This document shows positions 36,253 through 44,925 of a stretch of DNA of 64,000 nt, piece by piece. The stretch is taken from contig NZ_KV917376.1 of assembly GCF_002019695.1 (NCBI RefSeq), positions 3,314,040 through 3,378,039 on the forward strand. Reading direction: 5' to 3'. Numbering within the stretch: position 1 is the first letter of the stretch; each line of letters starts with the position of its first letter. Source of the DNA: Evansella clarkii (lineage in GTDB: Bacteria > Bacillota > Bacilli > Bacillales > Salisediminibacteriaceae). The position numbers were made by a program, and so were the translations under genes. Below the pieces are notes generated by a model. It made no database searches and had not been told where the DNA came from. It was given only the letters and a program-made list of their open reading frames with translations.

Positions 36253-36509
36253 TGCTTCTCACAGTTCCTCCGCATGAAATAGATTTAATATCAGCCACGA
36301 AAAAATAGAGAACGGTCTCCATAACATCAGCTTGGTGGCGCTCACACCAAAATCTCTGTTTCCTCCTTATGTTCCCTTATTTCAGCAGTCAAAGGGTCGT
36401 TGTCGTTAGCTCGTCTGCCGGAAGTATTTAAAGGATAATAAAAAAGGTATTTTTCCTTAAAGGGAGAAATAGTTTTAAACAGATACTTGCTGCAGAAGGA
36501 GTAATTTAT

Positions 36510-36944
36510 ATGGAAAGAACAGTGAGAGGGCATCATTTGCTCTGTGTCCACGGATTTCAGGGAATGGGTTACAGCCCGGGCTTTATTAAAAAAATGGAAA
36601 CGATCGTAGATGAAATAAGGGATGAAGAGAAGGACTTTCCTATCCGTGTAGTGGCTGACCTGGATGATGCTTGCGGGGCTTGCCCACATAATGGAGGCAC
36701 TGTTTGTATGGCGAGTGAAAATGCTGATGAACGGATTAAATCTATGGATATAAGAGTAATCGAACATCTGAAACTGGAGCCAGGCAAGCTTTACCGTAAA
36801 AGCAAGCTTGTTCATTGGACCGCGAAAAATGTTAAGCCGGATGACTTAGACACACTTTGTAAGAACTGCAGCTGGCTTTCCTATGGAGTATGCAAAGCTG
36901 GGATTGAAAAGTTAAGAGAGGAAAAAAGTTCAGCGAATAGTTAA
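36510..36944 (+). CDS. DUF1284 protein, probable metal-binding
   Basis: This 144-aa protein belongs to the DUF1284 family. It begins RTVRGHHLLCVHGFQGMGYSP, has DDACGACPHN and CMAS in the middle, and LCKNCSWLSYGVCKAG at the end. The conserved His-His-Cys, C-x2-C and C-x2-C...C sites suggest an Fe-S cluster or zinc; function is unknown. Its start follows GCAGAAGGAG. It stands alone and meets the protease gene tail to tail. Confidence 0.82.
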   Translation: MERTVRGHHLLCVHGFQGMGYSPGFIKKMETIVDEIRDEEKDFPIRVVADLDDACGACPHNGGTVCMASENADERIKSMDIRVIEHLKLEPGKLYRKSKLVHWTAKNVKPDDLDTLCKNCSWLSYGVCKAGIEKLREEKSSANS

Positions 36945-36968
36945 GGATAAGTTTCACTGAAAAACAAA

Positions 36969-37006
36969 TAAAAGATGAGGCTCCTCAAGGGGCCTCATCT
37001 TTTATT
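36969..37006. terminator. Bidirectional terminator
   Basis: AAAAGATGAGGC and GCCTCATCTTTT arms of about 11 bp lie between the convergent DUF1284 and subtilase genes, with A and T runs on both sides, so it can serve either strand. Confidence 0.85.
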
Positions 37007-37007
37007 A

Positions 37008-38489
37008 TTATCTGCGGATGCCGTTGAGCGCACGGTTTGCGTTTACAATTCCGTGGCCGAATATTGGATCATAACCGCGTTTTCCAGCGTCTACAGCTGT
37101 TTGCTGAAGAGCGTTTTGTACTTGTCTTGGGTTAGGCTTGTTGCCAGTTTCAGCATATACTTTAGCGATGTATGCTGCAGCTGCACCTGAAACCTGTGGT
37201 GCTGCCATGGAAGTTCCGCCTTTCCAGCCATAGCCTTTGCCGAATAATGCTTCAGCTTCAGGACCGCGTCCGCCGTACTCAAGATAAGTAGGGACAGCAC
37301 TTAGGACAAGGTATTTGCTTCCTTCAGTTCTTGTTGGTCCAAGGTCTCCACCAGGAGCGCCAAGGTCAATTGCGCCGTTTCCGTAGTTAGAGTAAAATGC
37401 GAGACGGTCTTCTGTTCCAAATCCGCCTCCAGTAGCTGAGACAGTGATAGCGCCAGGCATTTGTGCTGGTACATAAACTGTAGCGCCTTTAGCTTCCCAT
37501 CCGTCGTTTCTTCCAGCGTTAAGCTGGTCTGTAACTTTAGCAGGGTTGCTTAAATCCATTTCAGAGTTACCTGCAGAAGCAACAATTGTAACTCCTTTGT
37601 TGATCGCATAACGAATTGCTCTGTTATATGCTACATAATCTGCAGCACTGTTTCCGCCGCGTACTCTTTCGCCTGTTTCAGGATCAGTAAAGAACCACTG
37701 CCCAAGAAGACGGGTACCGCCAAGGCTCATGTTGATTACGTCAGCTCCGTCATCAGCAGCTGCGATAATCGCATCTGTAATCCAGATTTGCTGTGCTCCG
37801 CCAGTTGCACCGAATACACGGTAAGAACGAAGAGTAGTACCAGGAGCAACACCCTTCATGCTTCCGTCAGCACCGATAGTTCCGGCAACGTGAGTTCCGT
37901 GGCTGTTGAAGTCCCAGGAGTCTTCAGTACCAGGAACGAAAGTACGGGAACCTTCTTCGTCAACAACGTGAGCGAGGTCAGGGTGATCAAAATCGAAACC
38001 ACTGTCGATTACTGCTACAACTACATCTTCGCGCGCCTCACGATATAGATCGTGGCTTGCACCGTTGTCAGTTACCATTTCAATGTCCCACTGATAACCA
38101 GACTCCCAGATGTTTGTTACTGGTGGTTCATTAGTAACTTCAGCTTCTTCAGCAACCTCCAGTTCAGGAAGATCGAGAGTTACTTCAAGTGATGGTCCAA
38201 CCGATAAAACTTCGCGGTTGTTCATCATTTCCTTAATAAATGATGCTGGTTCATCCGTAGTTACTTCGATAGTTCCGATTTCAGGAACCGAGTATGTAAC
38301 TTCTCCTCCGGCTTGTGCAACCAGGTCTTCAGCATTTTGCGGAATGCTATCCGAACGGAAAACTACTAACAGTTGTTCTTCGTCGTTCTGCACATCTGCA
38401 TTTGAAGCGGCAGCTCCAGATACGAAGGTTGACATTACGAGTAGAACTGCAAGCATAAACGTCATAAAGATTTTTGCTTTTCCTCTCAT
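37008..38489 (-). CDS. Secreted subtilisin-like serine protease
   Basis: This 493-aa preproprotein has a Sec signal peptide (residues 1-28, basic start then a long hydrophobic core ending SGAAA), an inhibitor-type propeptide to about residue 125, and an S8 catalytic domain. The triad is Asp162 (VVAVIDSGFDFDHPDL), His197 (SHGTHVAGTIG) and Ser427 (GGTSMAAPQVSG), with the oxyanion Asn308 in ASAGNSE. The protein is acidic, fitting a salt or alkaline habitat. AAGGAG lies 8 bp upstream of the start, and a 15-bp palindrome stands between promoter region and gene. It is monocistronic. Confidence 0.93.
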   Translation of the reverse strand: MRGKAKIFMTFMLAVLLVMSTFVSGAAASNADVQNDEEQLLVVFRSDSIPQNAEDLVAQAGGEVTYSVPEIGTIEVTTDEPASFIKEMMNNREVLSVGPSLEVTLDLPELEVAEEAEVTNEPPVTNIWESGYQWDIEMVTDNGASHDLYREAREDVVVAVIDSGFDFDHPDLAHVVDEEGSRTFVPGTEDSWDFNSHGTHVAGTIGADGSMKGVAPGTTLRSYRVFGATGGAQQIWITDAIIAAADDGADVINMSLGGTRLLGQWFFTDPETGERVRGGNSAADYVAYNRAIRYAINKGVTIVASAGNSEMDLSNPAKVTDQLNAGRNDGWEAKGATVYVPAQMPGAITVSATGGGFGTEDRLAFYSNYGNGAIDLGAPGGDLGPTRTEGSKYLVLSAVPTYLEYGGRGPEAEALFGKGYGWKGGTSMAAPQVSGAAAAYIAKVYAETGNKPNPRQVQNALQQTAVDAGKRGYDPIFGHGIVNANRALNGIRR

Positions 38490-38516
38490 TTAAACAGCTC
38501 CTTCTTTGTTGTTTTT

Positions 38517-38531
38517 GAGAATGACATTCTC
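38517..38531. promoter_or_regulatory. Candidate operator upstream of the subtilase gene
   Basis: A perfect palindrome GAGAATG-A-CATTCTC ends 28 bp before the subtilase start. The 7-1-7 geometry recalls Fur/PerR-class boxes, but the sequence is not the standard one, so the regulator is unknown. The remaining gap to 38873 shows nothing further. Confidence 0.45.
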
Positions 38532-38873
38532 TTAGAATAATTTTAACAGCAAAATACACAAAAGTATGAATTATCTGTTAAATTTTTTATGTTCGTAGAA
38601 AGGTACTAGGCGGAACGAGTTAGGAAAAAGAGGGAGGAAAGTGAAAGCAAAAAGTATTTCTTTCGAATGTAGGAAAAAAGTTTCACTACACCGCTATTTC
38701 GAATGGTAAAAATCTAGTTGTGGGCGCTTTTAATAATGATTCAAAATCTTAATTTGATTAAATTCCTGTCTTTAATAGCCTCTTAAAGAAGGTTACAGAA
38801 GATTTAATAGAGAAGTATATTAATCAATGTTTTCTCAGATAACTCTATTTTTTCCAAACAGGAGGGGTGCTGG

Positions 38874-39884
38874 ATGGATAACTTGCCAAAGGCAGAGATT
38901 GCAAAAGTAAAAAAGGTGAAAAATCAGAAAAATGAAGATGAGATATTAAGAAAAGAAAACGTTGTGGCTGTGGGGATTGGCAGAAAAATCGTAGATGGGA
39001 AATTAACTGACAGACCGGCTTTGATTACTTTTGTGAAATGTAAAAAAGATGAATGTGATCTGGCGGAGAAAGATATCGTACCTGCAACAGTTGACGGCAT
39101 AGAAACAGATGTGGTGGAAATAGGTGAACCAGTCATTGAAAATGCAGAAAATAAACTTGTTGAAGAAGATGCGGATACAATGCAGCGCACCTTACCGGGG
39201 AACGAACTTACCTCAAGAATCAGGCCGTTAAAAGGGGGATGGAGTATCGGACATCCGGACATTACAGCGGGCACAGCAGGTGCTGTAGTTTTTAATAATG
39301 ACGAAACACTTCCAGGCAGATATTATATTTTATCAAACAATCATGTGATTGCTAACAGTAACGCTGCAAAAGAAGGTGACCCTATTTTACAGCCGGGAGC
39401 TGTGGACGGTGGAAAAAGGGGCGATGACCAGGTAGCGGTGCTCAGCAAGTTTATTCCTATTGATTTAACACCTGACGTCCCGCTGGAAGAGCAGAATAAT
39501 ATCGTTGATGCAGCGATAGCAGAAGGGTCGCTTCAGGAGCTTGACCGGGAAATTTACTGGAACGGCTACGTGAAAGGCTGGGTGAAAAAAGAGGATGTAG
39601 AAGTGGGGACCAGGGTCAAAAAAACTGGCAGGACCACTGGCTATACCGCGGGTACTATTATTTCTGTTGATACGACTGTTGATGTCAATTTTGGCCGGGG
39701 ACGGACTGCCCGGTTCAGAGATCAGATCTTTACCACGAATATGTCGGAAGGCGGTGACAGCGGCTCTCTCGTCACCGATATGGAAAACCGCGCTGTCGGG
39801 CTCTTATTTGCAGGAAGCAGTGAGATCACAATTTTAAACCAGATAGAAAATGTACGAGAGTTACTGAAAATTGAGTTTGTGTAA
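38874..39884 (+). CDS. Trypsin-fold serine protease without signal peptide
   Basis: This 336-aa protein has an N-terminal domain of about 100 residues (KENVVAVGIGRKIVDGKLTD, ALITFVKCKKDE) and then a chymotrypsin-like domain. The likely triad is His157 (YILSNNHVIAN), Asp212 (NNIVDAAIAEG) and Ser296 (SEGGDSGSLV). There is no signal peptide or membrane segment, so it is either cytosolic, spore-associated or exported by another route. ATG 38874 follows AGGAGGGGTGCTGG. The N-terminal domain with a VAVGIGxK motif is typical of bacterial S1-like proteins annotated only by fold. Confidence 0.8.
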   Translation: MDNLPKAEIAKVKKVKNQKNEDEILRKENVVAVGIGRKIVDGKLTDRPALITFVKCKKDECDLAEKDIVPATVDGIETDVVEIGEPVIENAENKLVEEDADTMQRTLPGNELTSRIRPLKGGWSIGHPDITAGTAGAVVFNNDETLPGRYYILSNNHVIANSNAAKEGDPILQPGAVDGGKRGDDQVAVLSKFIPIDLTPDVPLEEQNNIVDAAIAEGSLQELDREIYWNGYVKGWVKKEDVEVGTRVKKTGRTTGYTAGTIISVDTTVDVNFGRGRTARFRDQIFTTNMSEGGDSGSLVTDMENRAVGLLFAGSSEITILNQIENVRELLKIEFV

Positions 39885-39942
39885 ATTTGAGTAGGATGAT
39901 TGGTGCGGGGGAATAGAAAGCCAGAAGTTTAATACGTATAGA

Positions 39943-39975
39943 GGGGGCACCAGGTGAGTGGTGTTCCCTTTTTTA
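39943..39975 (+). terminator. Terminator after the trypsin-fold protease
   Basis: GGGGGCACCA and TGGTGTTCCC pair over 10 bp (two G-U pairs) around GGTGAG and are followed by TTTTTT. Confidence 0.8.
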
Positions 39976-40034
39976 TGTTAGAGGCATGAGGGTTTACAGG
40001 GGGTTACTCTTTTAGTTGCAGGGAGATTACTCTT

Positions 40035-40185
40035 GCATACCCGCTAGCTTGATTTTTTCATCAGAGCGGGTATGTGAGAGCGTCTTGCGTACCGGCTAGC
40101 TTAAATTATTCATCAGAGCGGGTATGCGAGAACGTCTAGCATCCCCACTTGCTTCAAAGTTCCGTCAGAGTGGGTATGCAAGACC
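40035..40185. repeat. Three tandem copies of a 52-53-bp hairpin repeat
   Basis: Copies start near 40035, 40088 and 40140. Each opens with a form of CATACCCGCTAGCTT and ends with CATCAGAGCGGGTATG, so each unit can fold on itself (CATACCCGCT with AGCGGGTATG). The middle (about 15 bases) varies. The stretch lies in the 420-bp gap between a convergent pair of genes and has no reading frame of its own. Confidence 0.75.
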
Positions 40186-40242
40186 AGTTCCCGAGACATA
40201 CTTACTTCAATTTCCTTTCCAATCGCCACAGCCAAAGCAAAG

Positions 40243-40273
40243 AAAAACCGGGCAAAGGAGATGCCCGGTTTTC
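40243..40273 (-). terminator. Terminator of the yraE-yraD-like pair
   Basis: AAAACCGGGCA / TGCCCGGTTTT arms of 11 bp with a 7-base loop; on the minus strand the hairpin is followed by a T run. It ends the leftward coat operon. Confidence 0.82.
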
Positions 40274-40304
40274 CTCTATTTGCGTCTGTTAAACATAAAT
40301 CATT

Positions 40305-40601
40305 TTAGTCTGCCAGTTTTAATGCTGCTTTGGATGCTTTCAGATCGACGCTTATTTGCTCTTTTATATCATTTGGATGGTAGTAACCTTTTTCTATCAT
40401 ATAATTGGTGATCAGCTCGTGGGTAACGATAGCATCTTTCAGCTGGGTGCGCAGAACTGACCTTAACTCAGGAGTGGCGGCTTCAGTTACCGCAAAAGAA
40501 AGGTCTTTCACTGTAGCTTTGGAAGATATTAAAAAATCAGTTGCGATTACCTGGTCTGTCATGCCGGCCATGCCGGCTAGATTCTGCAGTAAGTTAGTCA
40601 T
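40305..40601 (-). CDS. yraD: CotF-family spore coat-like protein (YraD type)
   Basis: This 98-aa helical protein belongs to the CotF family: ATDFLISSKATVKDLSFAVTEAATPELR, then HELITNYMIEKGYYHPND. In B. subtilis, yraD, yraE, yraF and yraG encode such CotF-like proteins around adhB, and the size here matches YraD. These proteins are made in the mother cell and go to the spore coat. It overlaps the upstream small coat gene by 4 bp. Confidence 0.8.
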   Translation of the reverse strand: MTNLLQNLAGMAGMTDQVIATDFLISSKATVKDLSFAVTEAATPELRSVLRTQLKDAIVTHELITNYMIEKGYYHPNDIKEQISVDLKASKAALKLAD

Positions 40602-40813
40602 GATTTTTTCCCCTCCTCCTGAGAACCACTCGTAAGCAGTTCCTGAAGCTGTAGTATATGCTGCTTTCCTTTATCTGCTTCTGCTTTTAGGATTGCCTTC
40701 AATTCCTTACATTGCACAAGTCCGCTCATGGTTGCTGCTTTTGTCACACTTAAATTTTTCGCAGTAAGTATTTCTCTTGCATCCAGTGTTTCATGAAGAC
40801 CTAACTGAGGCAT
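40598..40813 (-). CDS. yraE: Small CotF-like coat protein (YraE type)
   Basis: This 71-aa protein (MPQLGLHETLDAREILTAK and onward) is the short partner found next to CotF-like proteins; it matches YraE in size and order. ATG 40813 is chosen over GTG 40822 because CAGGAGTGACG lies about 8 bp upstream. It and yraD form an operon opposite to the yraG-yraF-adhB genes, sharing a 300-bp intergenic region that holds a structured repeat. Confidence 0.75.
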   Translation of the reverse strand: MPQLGLHETLDAREILTAKNLSVTKAATMSGLVQCKELKAILKAEADKGKQHILQLQELLTSGSQEEGKKS

Positions 40814-40836
40814 TATCGTCACTCCTGTTGAACATA

Positions 40837-40995
40837 TTTATCCCGATGCAACCGCCCGTAAAAACTCCCACGCTGCCCGCCCGTGAGTAAAAACGGAGAC
40901 ATTTTGGTGGGAGATTACGTCCACTAACATCCCGATTGGTCCAGCTAACAATCAGTGAGAGATGATAAACCTCCACTGATTGAAGTTTCACTTTA
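40837..40995. repeat. Structured dispersed element, copy A
   Basis: About 155 bp that match, in inverted orientation, the element at 54757-54909. Shared landmarks in order are TTTATCCCGATG, AACC, CCGT, ACTCCC, GGGAGAT, ACATCCCGATTGGT, CTAACAATCAGTG and CCACTGATTGAAG. Two nested fold-back regions are visible: ACTCCCAC... with GTGGGAGA..., and AATCAGTG with CACTGATT. It fills the gap between the divergent coat operons. Confidence 0.8.
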
Positions 40996-41121
40996 TGCCT
41001 TTATAGTTTGTACAGAATAAGGAAATATACATTAACCCTTGACTGAAACTTTACGTGTATAAAAGGATTACAAATTCGGGGACAATAAACCTGCTATTTT
41101 AACCAGGAGGTGACAGACCGG

Positions 41122-41346
41122 ATGGATAAGCGCCTGGCCTACCATGAGACAATGGAAACTCACGAAATTCTTAACTTTAAAACTGTCTGCTTACTAAAAT
41201 CGAAATTACTGCAGGGGCTCGTTTTTGATAATACGCTTAAGTCTCTTATGGAAAAAGACGTTCAGCAGACGTTAAAGGATGTGGCTGAACTGCAGAGGTT
41301 TTACAAAAAAGAAAATTTAAGACACGAGGAGGCGGACACACCGTGA
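41122..41346 (+). CDS. yraG: Small CotF-like coat protein (YraG type)
   Basis: This 74-aa protein begins MDKRLAYHETMETHEILNF and continues with charged helices, as in YraG. ATG 41122 has AGGAGGTGA 9 bp upstream, so the in-frame GTG inside that site is not the start. Its stop overlaps the GTG start of the next gene, which gives tight coupling. Confidence 0.78.
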   Translation: MDKRLAYHETMETHEILNFKTVCLLKSKLLQGLVFDNTLKSLMEKDVQQTLKDVAELQRFYKKENLRHEEADTP

Positions 41347-41702
41347 ACGATTATTTAGATCCGCAAAACGCCATTGATATGCCTGACAAAGCAGACTCCG
41401 CGTTTGCGATGGACTTTCTTATTTCTGTCAAAACAGGAATCAGAACGTACGGTGCTGCTATTACGGAAACCACTGACCCTGAACTCAGAACAGTTTTACA
41501 GCGGCAGATGGACAAAGCGCTGGACCTTCACGGTGAACTATCAGATTTTATGATTGAAAAGGGCTGGCTGCATCCCCACGACCTGGGAAATCAATACGAA
41601 GTGGATATTAAATCCCTTGAGGAAGCTGTGTCGATTGCCAACTTAAATATTTACCCGAAAGACACTGACCGTCTTGGCACTTTCGCCACACCGAATAATT
41701 AG
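41343..41702 (+). CDS. yraF: CotF-family spore coat-like protein (YraF type)
   Basis: This 119-aa protein has the CotF pattern AMDFLISVKTGIRTYGAAITE, TDPELRTVLQRQMDKALDLH and SDFMIEKGWLHPHD. It starts at GTG 41343 with GAGGAGGCGG upstream and precedes adhB by 18 bp, the same order as yraG-yraF-adhB in B. subtilis. It is probably a forespore-surrounding coat component. Confidence 0.82.
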   Translation: MNDYLDPQNAIDMPDKADSAFAMDFLISVKTGIRTYGAAITETTDPELRTVLQRQMDKALDLHGELSDFMIEKGWLHPHDLGNQYEVDIKSLEEAVSIANLNIYPKDTDRLGTFATPNN

Positions 41703-41720
41703 AGAGAGGGAGGTACGTAA

Positions 41721-42857
41721 ATGAAAGCTGTTACATACCAGGGTATTAAGGATGTAAGAGTAAAAGAGGTGAAGGATCCGGAAATTGAAAAGGCTGATGA
41801 CATTATTATAAAGGTAACTTCCTCCGCGATTTGCGGGTCTGATTTGCACTTAATCCATGGCATGGTAGCCAACTTTCCTGAAGACTATATCATCGGCCAT
41901 GAACCTATTGGTGTAGTGGAAGAAACCGGCCCGGATGTGACAAAAGTAAAGAAGGGTGACCGTGTCATTATTCCTTTCAATGTAAGCTGCGGCAAGTGCT
42001 GGTACTGCAGCAATGATTTAACGAGCCAGTGTGATGACTCCAATCCTCATGGAGATGCCGGCGCCTATTTTGGTTATTCTGAAACATTTGGCGGCTACGC
42101 TGGGGGCCAGGCAGAATACATGCGTGTTCCTTATGGTAATTTCACCCCCTTCCGCATCCCGGAAGAGAATGAAGTGGAGGAAGAGAAGCTCGTATTAATT
42201 GCAGATGCCATGTCTACAGCATATTGGTCTGTTGACCGGGCTGGTGTGAAAAATGATGATACTGTTATCGTCCTTGGCTGCGGGCCAGTCGGGCTCCTGG
42301 CACAGAAATTTGCGTGGCTGAAGGGGGCCAAACGAGTAATCGCTGTTGATTATGTTGGATATCGGCTTGAACACGCCAAAAGGACAAACCATGTAGAAAC
42401 GATAAACTTTGAGCAGGAAACGAATATAGGAGCCCATTTAAAAGAAATTACAAAAGGCGGCGCGGATGTAGTTATTGATGCGGTAGGCATGGACGCGAAA
42501 ATGACCCCTGCAGAATTTCTGTCCTCAGGAATGAAACTCCAGGGAGGGGCATTAAATCCTGTAATAACTGCAGCACAGGCTGTGAGGAAAGCCGGTGTAA
42601 TTCAGCTGACAGGAGCATATGGTGCAAGGTATAACGGATTTCCTCTCGGAGATTTATTTAACAGAAATGTGGAGCTAAGGATGGGACAGGCACCTGTTAT
42701 TCCGTACATGCAGTACTTGTATGATTTAGTTGCAGATGGAAAAGTGGATCCTGGCGACATTATTACACATGTTCTTCCTCTGAGCGATGCAAAACAGGGA
42801 TATGAAAAATTTGATACGAAAACAGACAACTGTATTAAAGTGATTTTGAAACCTTAA
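41721..42857 (+). CDS. adhB: Zinc-dependent alcohol dehydrogenase AdhB
   Basis: This 378-aa medium-chain dehydrogenase has catalytic-zinc ligands in SAICGSDLHLIHG and IIGHEPIGVVEETG, the structural zinc loop CGKCWYCSNDLTSQC and the NAD site VIVLGCGPVGLLAQ. It resembles glutathione-independent formaldehyde dehydrogenase-like AdhB, an NAD-dependent oxidation of an alcohol or aldehyde hydrate; the physiological substrate is not known. Its place after yraG-yraF suggests expression during sporulation. AGAGAGGGAGG precedes ATG 41721. Confidence 0.88.
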   Translation: MKAVTYQGIKDVRVKEVKDPEIEKADDIIIKVTSSAICGSDLHLIHGMVANFPEDYIIGHEPIGVVEETGPDVTKVKKGDRVIIPFNVSCGKCWYCSNDLTSQCDDSNPHGDAGAYFGYSETFGGYAGGQAEYMRVPYGNFTPFRIPEENEVEEEKLVLIADAMSTAYWSVDRAGVKNDDTVIVLGCGPVGLLAQKFAWLKGAKRVIAVDYVGYRLEHAKRTNHVETINFEQETNIGAHLKEITKGGADVVIDAVGMDAKMTPAEFLSSGMKLQGGALNPVITAAQAVRKAGVIQLTGAYGARYNGFPLGDLFNRNVELRMGQAPVIPYMQYLYDLVADGKVDPGDIITHVLPLSDAKQGYEKFDTKTDNCIKVILKP

Positions 42858-42867
42858 ATATCTTTTA

Positions 42868-42902
42868 TCCGGCATTTTTAATTGCCGGATTTTCTTTTTT
42901 TC
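42868..42902 (+). terminator. Terminator after adhB
   Basis: ATCCGGCA / TGCCGGAT arms with a 9-base A/T loop, followed by TTTCTTTTTT. The gap from here to 43143 is AT-rich; no gene is visible. Confidence 0.87.
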
Positions 42903-43143
42903 TGGTAAAAAAAAGGGTGTTTCAGCTATGAAATAGGAGTATTTATTTTCCAATTGAGGGCTAGGTGCGAGCATTCGACAGTTTTTGCAACGAATACAGA
43001 GGAATTTTACATAATTTCCTGTTGATTAAAAATTAAACTTATAAAATAACGAAGTATCTAAATATATAAAGAAGTACCGGGTTTTCAAAAACCTGCTGTG
43101 ACATGTTTTAATATAAAACTATAGTTATAAAAAATAAAAGGAA

Positions 43144-44685
43144 GTGTTGAACATCAATAGTGATAGAAACAGGATAGTTTTAAAAGTATCTGTGGCTTTA
43201 TCTGTTATATTCGTGCTGGTCGGAGTATTGATTCCGGAACAGTTAGGAACAGCTATGTCCACAGCGCAAGGATTTATTCTTGAATCATTCGGCTGGTTTT
43301 ACCAGCTCGTTGCAACATTCTTTCTTATATTCGCAGTGTTTATGATTTTTAGTAAATATGGAAAAATAAAGCTGGGCAAGCCGGATTCCAAGCCGGAATA
43401 CAGCCGCCCTACGTGGTTTGCGATGTTATTCTCTGCAGGTATGGGGATCGGTCTTTTGTTTTACGGTGTATCCGAGCCGGTATCCCACTTTTCGACACCG
43501 CCTATGGGTGAAGGAGGAACAGAACAGTCAGCTATAACAGGAATGAGATATACATGGCTGCACTGGGGGCTTCACGCCTGGGCTATTTATGCCATTGTGG
43601 CGATGGCACTGGCATACCAGAAATTCAGAAAAGGGGCGCCAGGGTTAATGAGTGCTACACTTTACCCTGTACTTGGTGACAAGGTGAAAGGTCCTGTCGG
43701 TCAGACGATCGATATTGTCGCAGTATTTGCGACTTTGTTTGGGGTTTGTGCTTCTTTAGGATTAGGAGCGCAGCAAATTAATGCCGGCCTTGAGTATCTT
43801 ATCGGCATACCGAACAACTTTACGGTGCAAATGATCATTATGGGTATAATCACCGTGCTTTTCATCATCTCAGCAAATACAGGTATTTCAAAAGGGATCA
43901 AATATTTAAGTAATACAAACATGTCCATTGCAGTATTGCTTTTCGCCGTGATGCTGATTCTTGGTCCTACACTATTTTTACTGAATATGTTTACGACAAC
44001 TCTGGGGAGTTACGGACAGAACCTTCTTCAGATGGGACTGCGCCTGTCTCCGTTTGATGCGGCAGAAGCTGCCTGGACACAGGGATGGACAGTGTTTTAC
44101 TGGGCATGGTGGATATCGTGGACCCCGTTTGTTGGTATGTTTATTGCCCGAGTTTCCAAAGGGCGCACCATTCGTGAATTTACGGTAGCAGTCCTGCTTG
44201 TGCCGTCATTAGTATGCGGCCTCTGGTTTACGGTCTTTGGAGGAACTGGAATCTTCCTTGAATTGACGCAGGGGCTGAACATTTCCGGCCACAGTCTTGA
44301 GACAGCAATCTTTTTCGTATTTGAACAGCTGCCTCTTGGAGCACTTCTCTCAGTACTGACGATAGCGTTAATTACTACTTTCTTTGTTACTTCAGCTGAC
44401 TCAGCCACATTTGTTCTTGGAATGCTCACTACAGGGGGAAGATTAAATCCTTCCAGCAGAATTAAAGTGATGTGGGGCATCATCCTCGCCGCTTCTACTC
44501 TCGTGCTAATGTATTCAGGAGGTTTGGCCGGGCTGCAGACAGCGATCATCGTCAGCGCACTGCCGTTAACATTTATCGTACTCGTTATGTGTTATGGCCT
44601 TGTCAAAGCACTAAATTCCGAACTTATGGAGATAGAGAACTCAGGGGAAAAACAGAAGTCTATAAAACAAAAGAAGGCAAGCTGA
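43144..44685 (+). CDS. BCCT-family transporter (glycine betaine/choline type)
   Basis: This 513-aa carrier has about twelve membrane segments and BCCT marks: FSAGMGIGLLFYGVSEPVSH in helix 3 and WAWWISWTPFVGMFIARVSKGRTIREF in helix 8 and its following loop. Such carriers import betaine-type osmolytes with Na+ or H+. The lack of a long charged C-terminal tail fits OpuD-like members. The start is GTG 43144 or TTG 43147, with AAAGGA just upstream. It stands alone, ended by its own terminator. Confidence 0.9.
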   Translation: MLNINSDRNRIVLKVSVALSVIFVLVGVLIPEQLGTAMSTAQGFILESFGWFYQLVATFFLIFAVFMIFSKYGKIKLGKPDSKPEYSRPTWFAMLFSAGMGIGLLFYGVSEPVSHFSTPPMGEGGTEQSAITGMRYTWLHWGLHAWAIYAIVAMALAYQKFRKGAPGLMSATLYPVLGDKVKGPVGQTIDIVAVFATLFGVCASLGLGAQQINAGLEYLIGIPNNFTVQMIIMGIITVLFIISANTGISKGIKYLSNTNMSIAVLLFAVMLILGPTLFLLNMFTTTLGSYGQNLLQMGLRLSPFDAAEAAWTQGWTVFYWAWWISWTPFVGMFIARVSKGRTIREFTVAVLLVPSLVCGLWFTVFGGTGIFLELTQGLNISGHSLETAIFFVFEQLPLGALLSVLTIALITTFFVTSADSATFVLGMLTTGGRLNPSSRIKVMWGIILAASTLVLMYSGGLAGLQTAIIVSALPLTFIVLVMCYGLVKALNSELMEIENSGEKQKSIKQKKAS

Positions 44686-44695
44686 TTAATTTAAA

Positions 44696-44735
44696 GGATG
44701 TTTCGCATTTAGGGGCGAAATGTCCTTTTCTTTTT
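44696..44735 (+). terminator. Terminator after the BCCT gene
   Basis: GGATGTTTCGC pairs with GCGAAATGTCC (two G-U pairs) and is followed by TTTTCTTTTT. Confidence 0.75.
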
Positions 44736-44925
44736 GACTGTCGGGATGAAAAGTGTGGCAATTTTATGAAAGCTATATGATTTTCTTTCCTTTCGACAAT
44801 ATTCATATTCATTCGCTGTAGATGAAAAATTACCTGCTGGGTATAATGAAAATGCACTTAATTCAGTGACTGGCTTAAGAACAAAATTTCTGATGCGCCA
44901 TGTCATACAAGGGGAGATATATTAA

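Noticed and set aside
36342-36815. A 157-aa frame on the minus strand
   Set aside because: It mostly overlaps the well-supported DUF1284 gene and lacks a ribosome site; only its tail falls in the gap.
40035-40185. CRISPR-like short array
   Set aside because: Only three copies, self-complementary over the whole unit and with variable middles of about 15 bases, unlike repeat-spacer units.
44097-44549. A 150-aa minus-strand frame inside the BCCT gene
   Set aside because: Fully inside a strongly supported membrane-protein gene; its Ser/Thr/Pro-rich composition is the expected antisense artefact.
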